A stretch of 6,382 nt of DNA from an uncultured Dorea sp. (GCA_910586965.1 CAJUMF010000065.1:1-6382); one strand, 5' to 3'. Positions 1 through 5,248 are shown, counted from the first letter of the stretch. The notes: generated from the letters alone by a model not told the origin. Made by a program: numbers and translations.

Positions 1-200
1 CCTATATCAAGGCTTTGAAGTACTTTTTTGAATTTCAATGTGTCAAACTCCCGTGCAAAAATACGGTGTGCCTATGGCCGCCCGCACCTCTATGTCCGAC
101 TACCGAAAGCAGGACTGGGTGACGAATGTCCCGCTCTGCGGGATTGAAGGACTGGAGCCTGCTCTTGAATCATGATATTTTATTAACGTCGCCCAATTAC
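1..200. other. Upstream region without a confident gene
   Basis: No recognisable protein is encoded before the nfnA promoter. All three + frames contain stops (for example TGA at 29-31 in the frame of the small ORF at 38). The clearest structure is a nested stem-loop at 108-163. Its outer arms are AGCAGG (108-113) and CCTGCT (158-163), and inside them lies TCCCGC-TCT-GCGGGA (129-143). No T-run follows, so it is not a standard terminator. The stretch could be the end of a decayed mobile element or of an upstream gene cut by the window, but nothing seen decides this. Confidence 0.4.
38..175 (+). CDS. Doubtful 45-codon ORF, possible gene-end remnant
   Basis: An ATG-to-TGA frame encodes 45 residues, with internal ATGs at 74 and 92. 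Its C-terminal half (ending GIEGLEPALES) has an ordinary protein-like composition, but I do not recognise it. No good Shine-Dalgarno precedes any of the ATGs. The same DNA forms a nested stem-loop (108-163), so structured RNA or a mobile-element end explains it about equally well. It may be the last codons of a decayed larger gene, since the same frame is interrupted by TGA at 29-31. Included only because it is the single plausible coding stretch before nfnA. Confidence 0.15.
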   Translation: MCQTPVQKYGVPMAARTSMSDYRKQDWVTNVPLCGIEGLEPALES

Positions 201-229
201 TTGATATTTTTTGACAAATACATTAGAAT
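201..229 (+). promoter_or_regulatory. Sigma-A-type promoter of nfnAB
   Basis: TTGATA (201-206) and TAGAAT (224-229) each match five of six consensus bases and are separated by exactly 17 bp. Transcription would start near 236, giving a leader of about 27 nt that contains AGGAGGA (250-256) six bases before the nfnA ATG. A perfect TTGACA at 211-216 is also present, but its nearest -10-like hexamer (TATACT, 229-234) is only 12 bp away. Confidence 0.65.
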
Positions 230-262
230 ATACTGTAGCATAAATTATTAGGAGGAAATAAA

Positions 263-1150
263 ATGTACAAGATATTAAAAGCAGAAAAGCTGGCTGCTAA
301 CATTTATCTTATGGACGTTGAGGCTCCCCGTGTGGCAAAGCACTGTGAACCGGGGCAGTTTGTCATCGTGAAGATGGATGAGAAGGGCGAGAGGATCCCG
401 CTTACAATCTGTGACTATGACAGGGAGGCGGGGATTGTTACCATTGTATTCCAGCCGGTAGGGGCGTCTACCACGAAGATGACGGGCCTCAAGGCGGGGG
501 ATGCGTTCCGCGATTTCACCGGGCCTTTAGGACGTCCGTCGGAGTTCGTGGAGGAGGACGTAGAAGAGCTTAAGAAGAAGAAATTCCTCTTTGTAGCCGG
601 CGGCGTTGGGGCGGCTCCGGTTTATCCTCAGGTGAAATGGCTCAAGGAGCACGGCATCGATGCGGATGTCATTGTCGGCTCCAAGACGAAAGATCTTCTG
701 ATCCTGGAAAAGGAGATGGAGGCGGTTGCCGGGAATTATTATCCCTGTACAGACGACGGTACATACGGACATGCGGGCATGGTCACCACCATGGTTGACG
801 AGCTGGTGGAGAAGGGCAACAAGTATGATGTCTGCGTTGCCATCGGGCCGATGATCATGATGAAGTTCACCTGCCTGACCACGAAGAAATATGAGATTCC
901 GACTATCGTCAGCATGAACCCGATCATGGTTGACGGCACGGGCATGTGCGGCGCCTGCCGTGTCATCGTGGGCGGCGAGGTGAAGTTTGCCTGCGTGGAC
1001 GGGCCGGAGTTCGACGGGCATCTGGTTGACTTTGACAATGCGATGAAGAGACAGCAGATGTACAAGACCCAGGAAGGACGTGCGATGCTGAAAGTACAGG
1101 AAGGCGACACCCATCACGGTGGCTGCGGCAATTGCGGAGGTGAAAACTAA
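263..1150 (+). CDS. nfnA: NfnA, small subunit of NADH-dependent reduced ferredoxin:NADP+ oxidoreductase
   Basis: This 295-residue protein belongs to the sulfide dehydrogenase/dihydroorotate dehydrogenase electron-transfer (ferredoxin-NADP reductase-like) family. In the Nfn complex the small subunit carries FAD and a [2Fe-2S] cluster and exchanges electrons with NAD(H) in the cytoplasm. Visible features in order are an FAD-binding barrel (residues about 1-98, with RIPLTICDYD at 44-53), a nucleotide-binding domain beginning at VAGGVGAAPVYPQ (111-123), and the iron-sulfur segment DGTGMCGACRV with a later Cys. D224, C229, C232 and C244 fit the three-Cys-plus-Asp cluster known for this subunit. 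Length is normal for the family. The C-terminus ends in a short Gly/Cys tail (GGCGNCGG) with two more cysteines. AGGAGGA six bases upstream supports the ATG. The stop codon overlaps the nfnB start (TAATG), so the two are translationally coupled. A biosynthetic dihydroorotate dehydrogenase subunit (PyrK) is less likely because the partner is GltD-like and no pyrimidine gene is near. Confidence 0.9.
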   Translation: MYKILKAEKLAANIYLMDVEAPRVAKHCEPGQFVIVKMDEKGERIPLTICDYDREAGIVTIVFQPVGASTTKMTGLKAGDAFRDFTGPLGRPSEFVEEDVEELKKKKFLFVAGGVGAAPVYPQVKWLKEHGIDADVIVGSKTKDLLILEKEMEAVAGNYYPCTDDGTYGHAGMVTTMVDELVEKGNKYDVCVAIGPMIMMKFTCLTTKKYEIPTIVSMNPIMVDGTGMCGACRVIVGGEVKFACVDGPEFDGHLVDFDNAMKRQQMYKTQEGRAMLKVQEGDTHHGGCGNCGGEN

Positions 1151-2538
1151 TGGCTGATGTATTAAAGAGAGTGCCTGTGAGAGAGCAGGACGCGAAGGAA
1201 AGAGCGACCAATTTCGAGGAGGTCTGCTACGGCTACAATAAAGAAGAGGCGATGGAAGAGGCTGCGCGCTGCATTAACTGTAAGAATGCAAAGTGCATCA
1301 CCGGCTGTCCGGTTGCCATCAATATCCCGGGATTTATCGCCCAGGTAAAAGAGGGCAATATCGAGGAGGCTTACAAGGTAATCGGCGAGTCCTCTGCGCT
1401 GCCGGCTATCTGCGGGCGTGTCTGCCCTCAGGAATCCCAGTGCGAGTGCAAATGTATCCGCGGCATCAAGGGAGAGCCAGTCTCCATCGGAAAGCTGGAG
1501 CGTTTTGTTGCGGACTATGCGCTGGAGCATGATATCAAGCCTGCAAAGGCGGATAAGACTAACGGCCACAAGGTAGCGGTCATCGGTTCCGGCCCCTCCG
1601 GGCTTACCTGTGCCGGAGATTTGGCGAAACTTGGCTATGAGGTGACGGTATTTGAGGCGCTCCATGAGCTGGGCGGCGTGCTTGTCTACGGTATCCCGGA
1701 GTTCCGTCTTCCGAAAGAGAAAGTCGTTAAGAAAGAGATTGAAAAGGTAAAAGAGCTTGGCGTTAAGTTTGAGACGAATGTTGTCATCGGAAAATCCACC
1801 ACCATCGACCAGTTGATGGAGGAAGAGGATTTTGAGGCGGTATTCATCGGCTCCGGCGCGGGTCTTCCGATGTTCATGGGTATTCCGGGAGAGACGGCCA
1901 ACGGCGTATTTTCCGCTAATGAGTACCTGACCAGGAGCAACCTGATGAAAGCGTTTGACGACAATTACGATACCCCGATTGCTGCAGGAAAGAAAGTTGC
2001 GGTTGTGGGCGGCGGCAATGTTGCTATGGATGCTGCAAGGACGGCTCTGCGTCTCGGCGCGGAAGTGCATATCGTATACCGCAGGAGCGAGGCGGAGCTC
2101 CCTGCCAGAGTAGAAGAGGTTCACCATGCGAAGGAAGAGGGCGTAATCTTTGACCTTCTCACCAACCCGAAGGAAATCCATGTGGATGAGAACGGCTGGG
2201 TGAAGGGCATGACGGTGATCAAGATGGAGCTTGGCGAGCCTGATGCGTCCGGTAGAAGGCGTCCGGTGGAGATTCCTGGTTCTGAGTACGAGATTGAGCT
2301 TGACACGGTAATCATGTCTCTCGGTACTTCCCCGAATCCGCTGATTGCGTCTACGACGAAGGGTCTTGAGACGAACCGCAGAAAATGTATCGTTGCGGAG
2401 GAGGAGAACGGACAGACCTCCAAGGCGGCGGTATTCGCGGGCGGCGACGCGGTTACGGGCGCGGCGACGGTCATCCTGGCCATGGGCGCAGGAAAGGCGG
2501 GCGCGAAGGGAATCCATGAGCTTTTGAGCAAGAAGTAG
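1150..2538 (+). CDS. nfnB: NfnB, large (GltD-like) bifurcating flavoprotein subunit
   Basis: This 462-residue protein has the architecture of the glutamate synthase small subunit family, often annotated gltA. Beside NfnA it is best read as the large Nfn subunit, which holds the bifurcating FAD and two [4Fe-4S] clusters and handles NADPH and ferredoxin. An N-terminal cluster domain has C41-x2-C44-x4-C49-x3-C53 and C88-x3-C92-x5-C98-x3-C102, with C100 in addition. The FAD Rossmann motif is GSGPSGLTCAGDLAKLGYEV (146-165). The NADPH-binding motif is GGGNVAMDAARTALRLG (287-303), followed by RR at 311-312, suited to the 2'-phosphate. The C-terminal FAD segment is AGGDAVTGAATVILAMGAGK (430-449). The complex couples NADH- and reduced-ferredoxin-dependent reduction of NADP+, reversibly, linking the NADPH pool to fermentation. 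GGAGGTG (1136-1142) lies inside the nfnA end at good spacing for the ATG. No glutamate synthase large subunit is nearby, which argues against a role in glutamate synthesis. Confidence 0.9.
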   Translation: MADVLKRVPVREQDAKERATNFEEVCYGYNKEEAMEEAARCINCKNAKCITGCPVAINIPGFIAQVKEGNIEEAYKVIGESSALPAICGRVCPQESQCECKCIRGIKGEPVSIGKLERFVADYALEHDIKPAKADKTNGHKVAVIGSGPSGLTCAGDLAKLGYEVTVFEALHELGGVLVYGIPEFRLPKEKVVKKEIEKVKELGVKFETNVVIGKSTTIDQLMEEEDFEAVFIGSGAGLPMFMGIPGETANGVFSANEYLTRSNLMKAFDDNYDTPIAAGKKVAVVGGGNVAMDAARTALRLGAEVHIVYRRSEAELPARVEEVHHAKEEGVIFDLLTNPKEIHVDENGWVKGMTVIKMELGEPDASGRRRPVEIPGSEYEIELDTVIMSLGTSPNPLIASTTKGLETNRRKCIVAEEENGQTSKAAVFAGGDAVTGAATVILAMGAGKAGAKGIHELLSKK

Positions 2539-2572
2539 ATAATAAAGGAAATTGATTTCTGGTAACGGTAAG

Positions 2573-2618
2573 AGCTGCCGCATGGAGGTGAGATGAGTCA
2601 TCGGATGCGGCGGCTTTT
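2573..2618 (+). terminator. Intrinsic terminator or attenuator after nfnB
   Basis: AGCTGCCGCAT (2573-2583) pairs with ATGCGGCGGCT (2605-2615) over 11 bp with one U-G pair. The loop is 21 nt and TTTT follows at 2615-2618, with a second T-run at 2622-2626. It lies 34 bp after the nfnB stop and would end the nfnAB transcript. The loop is unusual in containing a Shine-Dalgarno and an ATG (see the ORF at 2593), so it may work as a translation-sensitive attenuator for the next gene. Confidence 0.75.
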
Positions 2619-2643
2619 CGTATTTTTAAAAGATGACAAGTGA
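2593..2643 (+). CDS. Possible 16-codon leader ORF through the terminator
   Basis: ATG at 2593 follows GGAGGTG (2584-2590) with a short four-base gap after GGAGG. It encodes MSHRMRRLFVFLKDDK, basic at the start and hydrophobic in the middle. The ORF begins in the terminator loop, reads through the entire 3' arm (2605-2615) and the T-runs, and ends at TGA 2641-2643. That stop lies within the TGAGGG that serves as the ribosome binding site of the gene at 2653. A ribosome on this ORF would melt the hairpin and deliver ribosomes to the downstream start. The arrangement is seen in the sequence; translation is inferred and chance cannot be excluded. No run of one amino acid is present, so classical amino-acid attenuation is not suggested. 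Confidence 0.35.
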   Translation: MSHRMRRLFVFLKDDK

Positions 2644-2652
2644 GGGTAATGT

Positions 2653-3261
2653 ATGGACGTGAGAGGATTTATTCATGACAGTCTGAAAAAACTGGAAATT
2701 TTGGGTATCGATGCTGTAAATGCGGAAAGCACCCTTATAAAAACGATTTTTTCCATGCCTGCGGATATGCTTGGGGATATGGAGGAGAAGGAAATCCTGG
2801 ACCTGATTTTGGACAATCTGGGAATGGGAGTACGGGATGAGGAGACGGGTGCGCTGTTCTGCGTGTCTGGGCAGATTTATACGTTTGATATGGAGGTTTC
2901 TGATATTGAGCGGATGTATACGGATTTCCTTGAAGGGCTTTCTAAGCTCGTTAAAGATGATTTTACGTTTACGGATATAGAAGAGGATGTCAGCAACGTG
3001 GACTTTGCGTCCGGTACAGGCGTCCAGACGATTCGTTTTCGGTGCAATCACAAGGCTTGCCGGTATGATGCAAAGGCTGAGTATGATTGGTTCGATACCG
3101 GGATGCTGGCTTATGTCAATCAGGTGATAAGGGAGTGCGGTACGGGAAAATGCCTTTATGTGACCAGCGACGGATGGCAGAACTGTATCTTATTTTACCA
3201 GACCGGAGAGTGGGCGCGGCGTTTTCAGGAGTTGTTCGGTGTTGTGTTGGAGATGGCTTAG
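2653..3261 (+). CDS. Hypothetical cytosolic protein, 202 aa
   Basis: I do not recognise the family with confidence. The 202-residue protein has no signal peptide or membrane segment. It opens with a predicted helical, acidic half (HDSLKKLEILG at 8-18; EEKEILDLILDNLG at 44-57). The second half looks like alternating strands, with a small Cys/His group (C131, H133, C136), an aromatic stretch YDWFD (144-148), SDGWQNCILFY (172-182) and a final helix ending in GEWARRFQELFG. TGAGGG (2641-2646) six bases before the ATG supports this start. No promoter is visible between the upstream hairpin and the gene, so expression may depend on readthrough from nfnAB or on the short ORF at 2593. It converges on the abi gene with only 27 bp between the stops. 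Composition is intermediate between the nfn genes and the AT-rich region that follows. Confidence 0.7.
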   Translation: MDVRGFIHDSLKKLEILGIDAVNAESTLIKTIFSMPADMLGDMEEKEILDLILDNLGMGVRDEETGALFCVSGQIYTFDMEVSDIERMYTDFLEGLSKLVKDDFTFTDIEEDVSNVDFASGTGVQTIRFRCNHKACRYDAKAEYDWFDTGMLAYVNQVIRECGTGKCLYVTSDGWQNCILFYQTGEWARRFQELFGVVLEMA

Positions 3262-3288
3262 TGGGGTGATGGTTGCAAATAATTGTTG

Positions 3289-4233
3289 TCAAGAATTGCA
3301 GATTATAATATCTTGCCAATTGGAAGGAAAGCCCATGTAGTCATATAGTTTTTCTCGGGTCATGTGTTCAGTCTTTTTTAGATATGTGTTCATGCAATCA
3401 GAAAGCTCAGAAACAAATAGGCAAAAACTTTCATTGGGGAGCAGATAACGCAGAGCAATTACAGAACTGAAGACATCGTTTTTGCCGTAAATAAATTGCT
3501 CACCTTTCCGAGGAATATGAAGTTGTGTATGAACACCGGTATCCGGCAAGTCCTTGTCAAAGTGGAAAGAGTATAATCGTTCATTGTGTGCACAGGTGTT
3601 TCTGATAAGACAGAGTCTCTCAAGGTATGTCTGTAAAATGTCCTCGCTCAGATGCGGAAATTCATGAGCTACATCGCCTTTCATTTTGAACTTGAGAAGT
3701 GAGTAAAATTTTGATATTTGTCCAAATGTGAGAGTGTTCATAATAGCCCATAAGGGAACATTTTTATACAGCCGCCTTTGATGTACGAGATAGGAATGTT
3801 TCATATCATCAACTGCGTGGAATTTAAGTATTTTGATGAGTTTGTCTACATCGGCTTTTTTGTCGGAAGAACTTCGATCATAGTTATTTTTGTCGAGATA
3901 TTTGTCTTGAAACTCACCGTGCCTGAAACAAAAATTATAAGAGATAAGTTGACGCATGAAGACTTCTATTTCGCAAAGGTAACGAAAGAAAATGTTGCGT
4001 AAATCTTTATCAAAGCAGTACAGAGCCTGGACATCATCAAAAGCAGCCCCATTTTCATATATACGCGTCATCGGATTAATAAATGGTGTTTTGTATCCTC
4101 CGATAATAGAGAAATAACCAATACGTTTTAAGGCAGTTCTGGCTGCGGATTCATCATCCATAACAAGGTGTTTGTCATCAGTTAATTTATTTATTTGCAA
4201 ATCGTATGTAAGAAATGGTTTGGGTTTTGGCAT
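3289..4233 (-). CDS. AbiF/AbiD-type (Abi_2 family) HEPN abortive-infection protein
   Basis: This 314-residue protein matches the Abi_2 family of phage abortive-infection proteins (AbiD/AbiF), predicted HEPN ribonuclease toxins acting on RNA in the cytoplasm. Recognisable signatures are the N-terminal KPFLTYDLQINKL (5-17), LKRIGYFSIIGGYKTPF (35-51), the helical LRNIFFRYLCEIEVFMRQLI (78-97), and VPLWAIMNTLTFGQISKFY (159-177). Most telling is LIRNTCAHNERLY (209-221): R211, N212 and H216 form the R-x4-H catalytic signature, with the N typical of HEPN RNases. Length is normal for the family and the frame is intact, so the enzyme is probably active. AAAGGAG (4243-4249 on the other strand) precedes the ATG by about 9 bases. 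The start lies about 36 bp downstream of the terminator of a small RNA gene on the same strand, so most toxin mRNA should come from readthrough. Base composition is much more AT-rich than nfnAB, consistent with horizontal gain. The family call is strong; the RNA target and anti-phage role are inferred. Confidence 0.88.
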   Translation of the reverse strand: MPKPKPFLTYDLQINKLTDDKHLVMDDESAARTALKRIGYFSIIGGYKTPFINPMTRIYENGAAFDDVQALYCFDKDLRNIFFRYLCEIEVFMRQLISYNFCFRHGEFQDKYLDKNNYDRSSSDKKADVDKLIKILKFHAVDDMKHSYLVHQRRLYKNVPLWAIMNTLTFGQISKFYSLLKFKMKGDVAHEFPHLSEDILQTYLERLCLIRNTCAHNERLYSFHFDKDLPDTGVHTQLHIPRKGEQFIYGKNDVFSSVIALRYLLPNESFCLFVSELSDCMNTYLKKTEHMTREKLYDYMGFPSNWQDIIICNS

Positions 4234-4268
4234 AGGGGATGTCTCCTTTCCGTCAAGAAAAATAGTAC

Positions 4269-4296
4269 AAAAAAGGAGGGCCCAAAGAGGTCCTCC
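4269..4296 (-). terminator. Intrinsic terminator between small RNA and abi gene
   Basis: On the - strand GGAGG (4296-4292) pairs with CCTCC (4279-4275). Past one A-C mismatch the stem continues as CCT/GGG with a CTTT loop, and six T's follow at 4274-4269. It defines the 3' end of the small RNA and would keep toxin transcription low relative to the RNA. Confidence 0.75.
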
Positions 4297-4337
4297 CGCG
4301 GCCTCAGACCTCGCAAGGTTACTGAAACCTGATCACT
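4269..4337 (-). ncRNA. Structured small RNA upstream of abi gene (abiF-RNA-like, candidate RNA antitoxin)
   Basis: The predicted transcript is about 69 nt, from the promoter at 4345-4373 to a T6 run. On the - strand it starts near AGTGATC. It forms a perfect 5-bp hairpin AGGTT-TCAGT-AACCT (4330-4316), followed by a G-rich linker and an intrinsic terminator. The hairpin loop TCAG (4325-4322) is complementary to CTGA (4307-4304), allowing a 4-bp pseudoknot. GAGGTC (4312-4307) can also pair with GACCTC (4292-4287), competing with the terminator. A conserved 'abiF' RNA motif next to abiF genes has been described, and this RNA fits it in position, size and terminator; I have not compared it with the model. 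By analogy with type III toxin-antitoxin loci (promoter, RNA antitoxin, terminator, toxin) it may neutralise or guide the HEPN protein. No coding sequence fits: the one overlapping frame (4191-4373) spans the promoter and terminator. Confidence 0.7.
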
Positions 4338-4344
4338 AAAACAA

Positions 4345-4373
4345 AGTATAGTGGCTTTGGGGTTGAAAGTCAA
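4345..4373 (-). promoter_or_regulatory. Near-consensus promoter of the abi-linked small RNA
   Basis: Read on the - strand, TTGACT (4373-4368) and TATACT (4350-4345) are separated by exactly 17 bp. Initiation is expected at the A/G at 4337-4336. It is the strongest promoter in the middle section and points at the small RNA and the abi gene. Confidence 0.8.
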
Positions 4374-4380
4374 GGACTTT

Positions 4381-4697
4381 TAAACATAAAGCGCAGCTTT
4401 GTTTTGTGTTTATTGTATGCAGGAAAATTCCTTTTATACAATATAAAGATAGCAGCCCCGTTGTTATGCGGTAGTTTTTTGCATTTCTATGAGAGGCGGT
4501 AAGTATCAGGCATCACTCTGCAGCCTGTGCAGAGACATTATTTAAGACAACCTCTCCGTCCTGCTTTGTACGGTTAATTCAAGCGTTTTCAGGCTCAAGC
4601 GGAAGTCCGTTCTATATTGTTGCGACAGAAAAGACATAAAATTATTAAGCATTATCAGCAAAAGAGACGCCAGCATAGAGCGCTGCCGCCTCTCACA
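4381..4697. other. Non-coding gap with several inverted repeats
   Basis: No ORF, ribosome binding site or recognisable gene remnant is seen in either strand. Structure present: TAAACA/TGTTTA (4381-4386/4407-4412) enclosing AAAGC-GCA-GCTTT (4388-4400); an imperfect palindrome at 4413-4441 (arms TTGTAT/ATACAA and AGGAA/TTCCT); a clean hairpin CTCTGCA-GCCTG-TGCAGAG (4516-4534); and a 10-bp inverted repeat at 4490-4499 and 4686-4695. No convincing terminator for the RHH genes is visible. The stretch could hold a 3' untranslated region, a small RNA or a remnant of inserted DNA. Confidence 0.5.
4490..4695. repeat. 10-bp perfect inverted repeat 206 bp apart
   Basis: TGAGAGGCGG at 4490-4499 is exactly inverted as CCGCCTCTCA at 4686-4695. 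The right arm ends two bases before the stop codon of the RHH gene. The GC-rich arms stand out in AT-rich surroundings. No flanking target-site duplication is visible, and the arms do not extend further, so a MITE-like element is possible but unproven. Confidence 0.35.
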
Positions 4698-4874
4698 TTA
4701 TTTTTCATCCGTTTTTATCTTCCCGTGTTCGTTTTCAATATGCTCCAAATGCTGGATTAATACATATTCGATATAATTTGTCATGGAACGGTGTTCACTT
4801 GTCGCCAGGACACCTATTTTATCAAAAACGTCATCTGACAGACGTAAAGTAAATACACGTTTATTGGTAGCCAT
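4698..4874 (-). CDS. Small ribbon-helix-helix DNA-binding protein (copy 1)
   Basis: The 58-residue product begins MATNKRVFTLRL and has the Arc/MetJ/CopG ribbon-helix-helix layout. The strand RVFTLRL (6-12) would insert into the DNA major groove as a dimer. It is followed by helix SDDVFDKIGVLA (13-24), a turn, and helix SMTNYIEYVLIQHLEHI (30-46), then a charged tail. The start is set at 4874 rather than the longer in-frame ATG at 4961 because GGAGG lies eight bases upstream on the - strand. The paralogue starts with the same six residues at the corresponding place, and the extra N-terminal sequence differs between the two. RHH proteins of this size act as local repressors or antitoxins. No partner toxin directly follows in the same operon; the abi gene lies downstream but has its own promoter. 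DNA binding is a firm inference; the target is unknown. Confidence 0.8.
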   Translation of the reverse strand: MATNKRVFTLRLSDDVFDKIGVLATSEHRSMTNYIEYVLIQHLEHIENEHGKIKTDEK

Positions 4875-5010
4875 TTTCCTGCCCTCCATTCTGGGAATAA
4901 ATTTATGATAACCCAATATGCAGGAAATATATACGTTCATTAGGCTGGCAAGTGACATCATTTTGCAAACAAATATAATCTAATGGTAGAATAAACTATC
5001 TTTATTCCAT

Positions 5011-5181
5011 CTATTCAGTTTTGACTTCTCCTTGTTCCTGCTCTATTTCATTCAAGTGTGTTTGCAACACATTCTCAATATAATTGTTCACGGAACGACG
5101 AGCTTTTTCCGCCAGAATCCCTATTTTGTCCAGTAGTTCATCCGGCAGACGCAAGGTAAATGCACGCTTATTTGTAGCCAT
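5011..5181 (-). CDS. Small ribbon-helix-helix DNA-binding protein (copy 2)
   Basis: The 56-residue product is a paralogue of the gene at 4698-4874, about 60% identical by my hand alignment (shared MATNKR, FTLRL, DKIG, NYIE, VL, HL, KT). The β-strand is RAFTLRL (6-12), helix A PDELLDKIGILAEKARR (13-29) and helix B SVNNYIENVLQTHLNEIE (30-47). The strand residues that read DNA are nearly identical in the two copies (V7 against A7), while helix surfaces and tails differ. They may thus bind similar operators but form separate dimers. AAGGAGG seven bases upstream supports the start at 5181 over the longer ATG at 5247. It lies divergent to the membrane protein gene at 5347, with about 165 bp between, and could control both directions. 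It is separated from copy 1 by 136 bp. Confidence 0.8.
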   Translation of the reverse strand: MATNKRAFTLRLPDELLDKIGILAEKARRSVNNYIENVLQTHLNEIEQEQGEVKTE

Positions 5182-5211
5182 ATTCCGTCCTCCTTGTGTT
5201 TCTGTAAATAG

Positions 5212-5217
5212 ATTATA
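5212..5217 (-). promoter_or_regulatory. Likely -10 element for RHH copy 2
   Basis: On the - strand a perfect TATAAT lies about 30 bp before the start codon. The -35 position 17 bp further out reads CATATT, a weak match, so this promoter may be weak, need an activator, or be repressed by the RHH proteins. Confidence 0.35.
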
Positions 5218-5248
5218 TTCCACTTTTATGAAATAATATGCACTCACC

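Noticed and set aside
1..175. IS200/IS605 right end with TnpB 3' fragment
   Set aside because: The subterminal hairpin and short open frame are suggestive, but no TnpB motif or identifiable end sequence could be recognised.
211..234. TTGACA with TATACT as the nfnA promoter
   Set aside because: The spacer is 12 bp, too short; TTGATA/TAGAAT with 17 bp fits better.
263..2538. Glutamate synthase or PyrK/PyrD-type assignment of the two-gene operon
   Set aside because: The pair of a PyrK-like subunit directly coupled to a GltD-like subunit, without GltB or PyrD, is the NfnAB arrangement.
1162..2601. Long - strand frame opposite nfnB
   Set aside because: Antisense shadow of a strongly recognised gene; its product is rich in Arg/Leu/His without any domain, and the frame includes the terminator hairpin.
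3778..4002. 74-codon + strand ORF inside the abi gene
   Set aside because: It is antisense to a well-supported Abi_2 protein, lacks a ribosome binding site and shows no family features.
4191..4373. 60-codon - strand ORF over the abi start and upstream region
   Set aside because: It runs through the promoter -35/-10, the hairpins and the terminator, has no ribosome binding site, and the structured RNA explains the stretch better.
4381..4697. CRISPR array or other regular direct repeats
   Set aside because: No repeated unit with regular spacing was found; only isolated inverted repeats are present.
4875..4961. Longer start for RHH copy 1 (and likewise to 5247 for copy 2)
   Set aside because: Both genes have GGAGG just before the internal ATG that begins MATNKR, and the upstream extensions are unrelated to each other.
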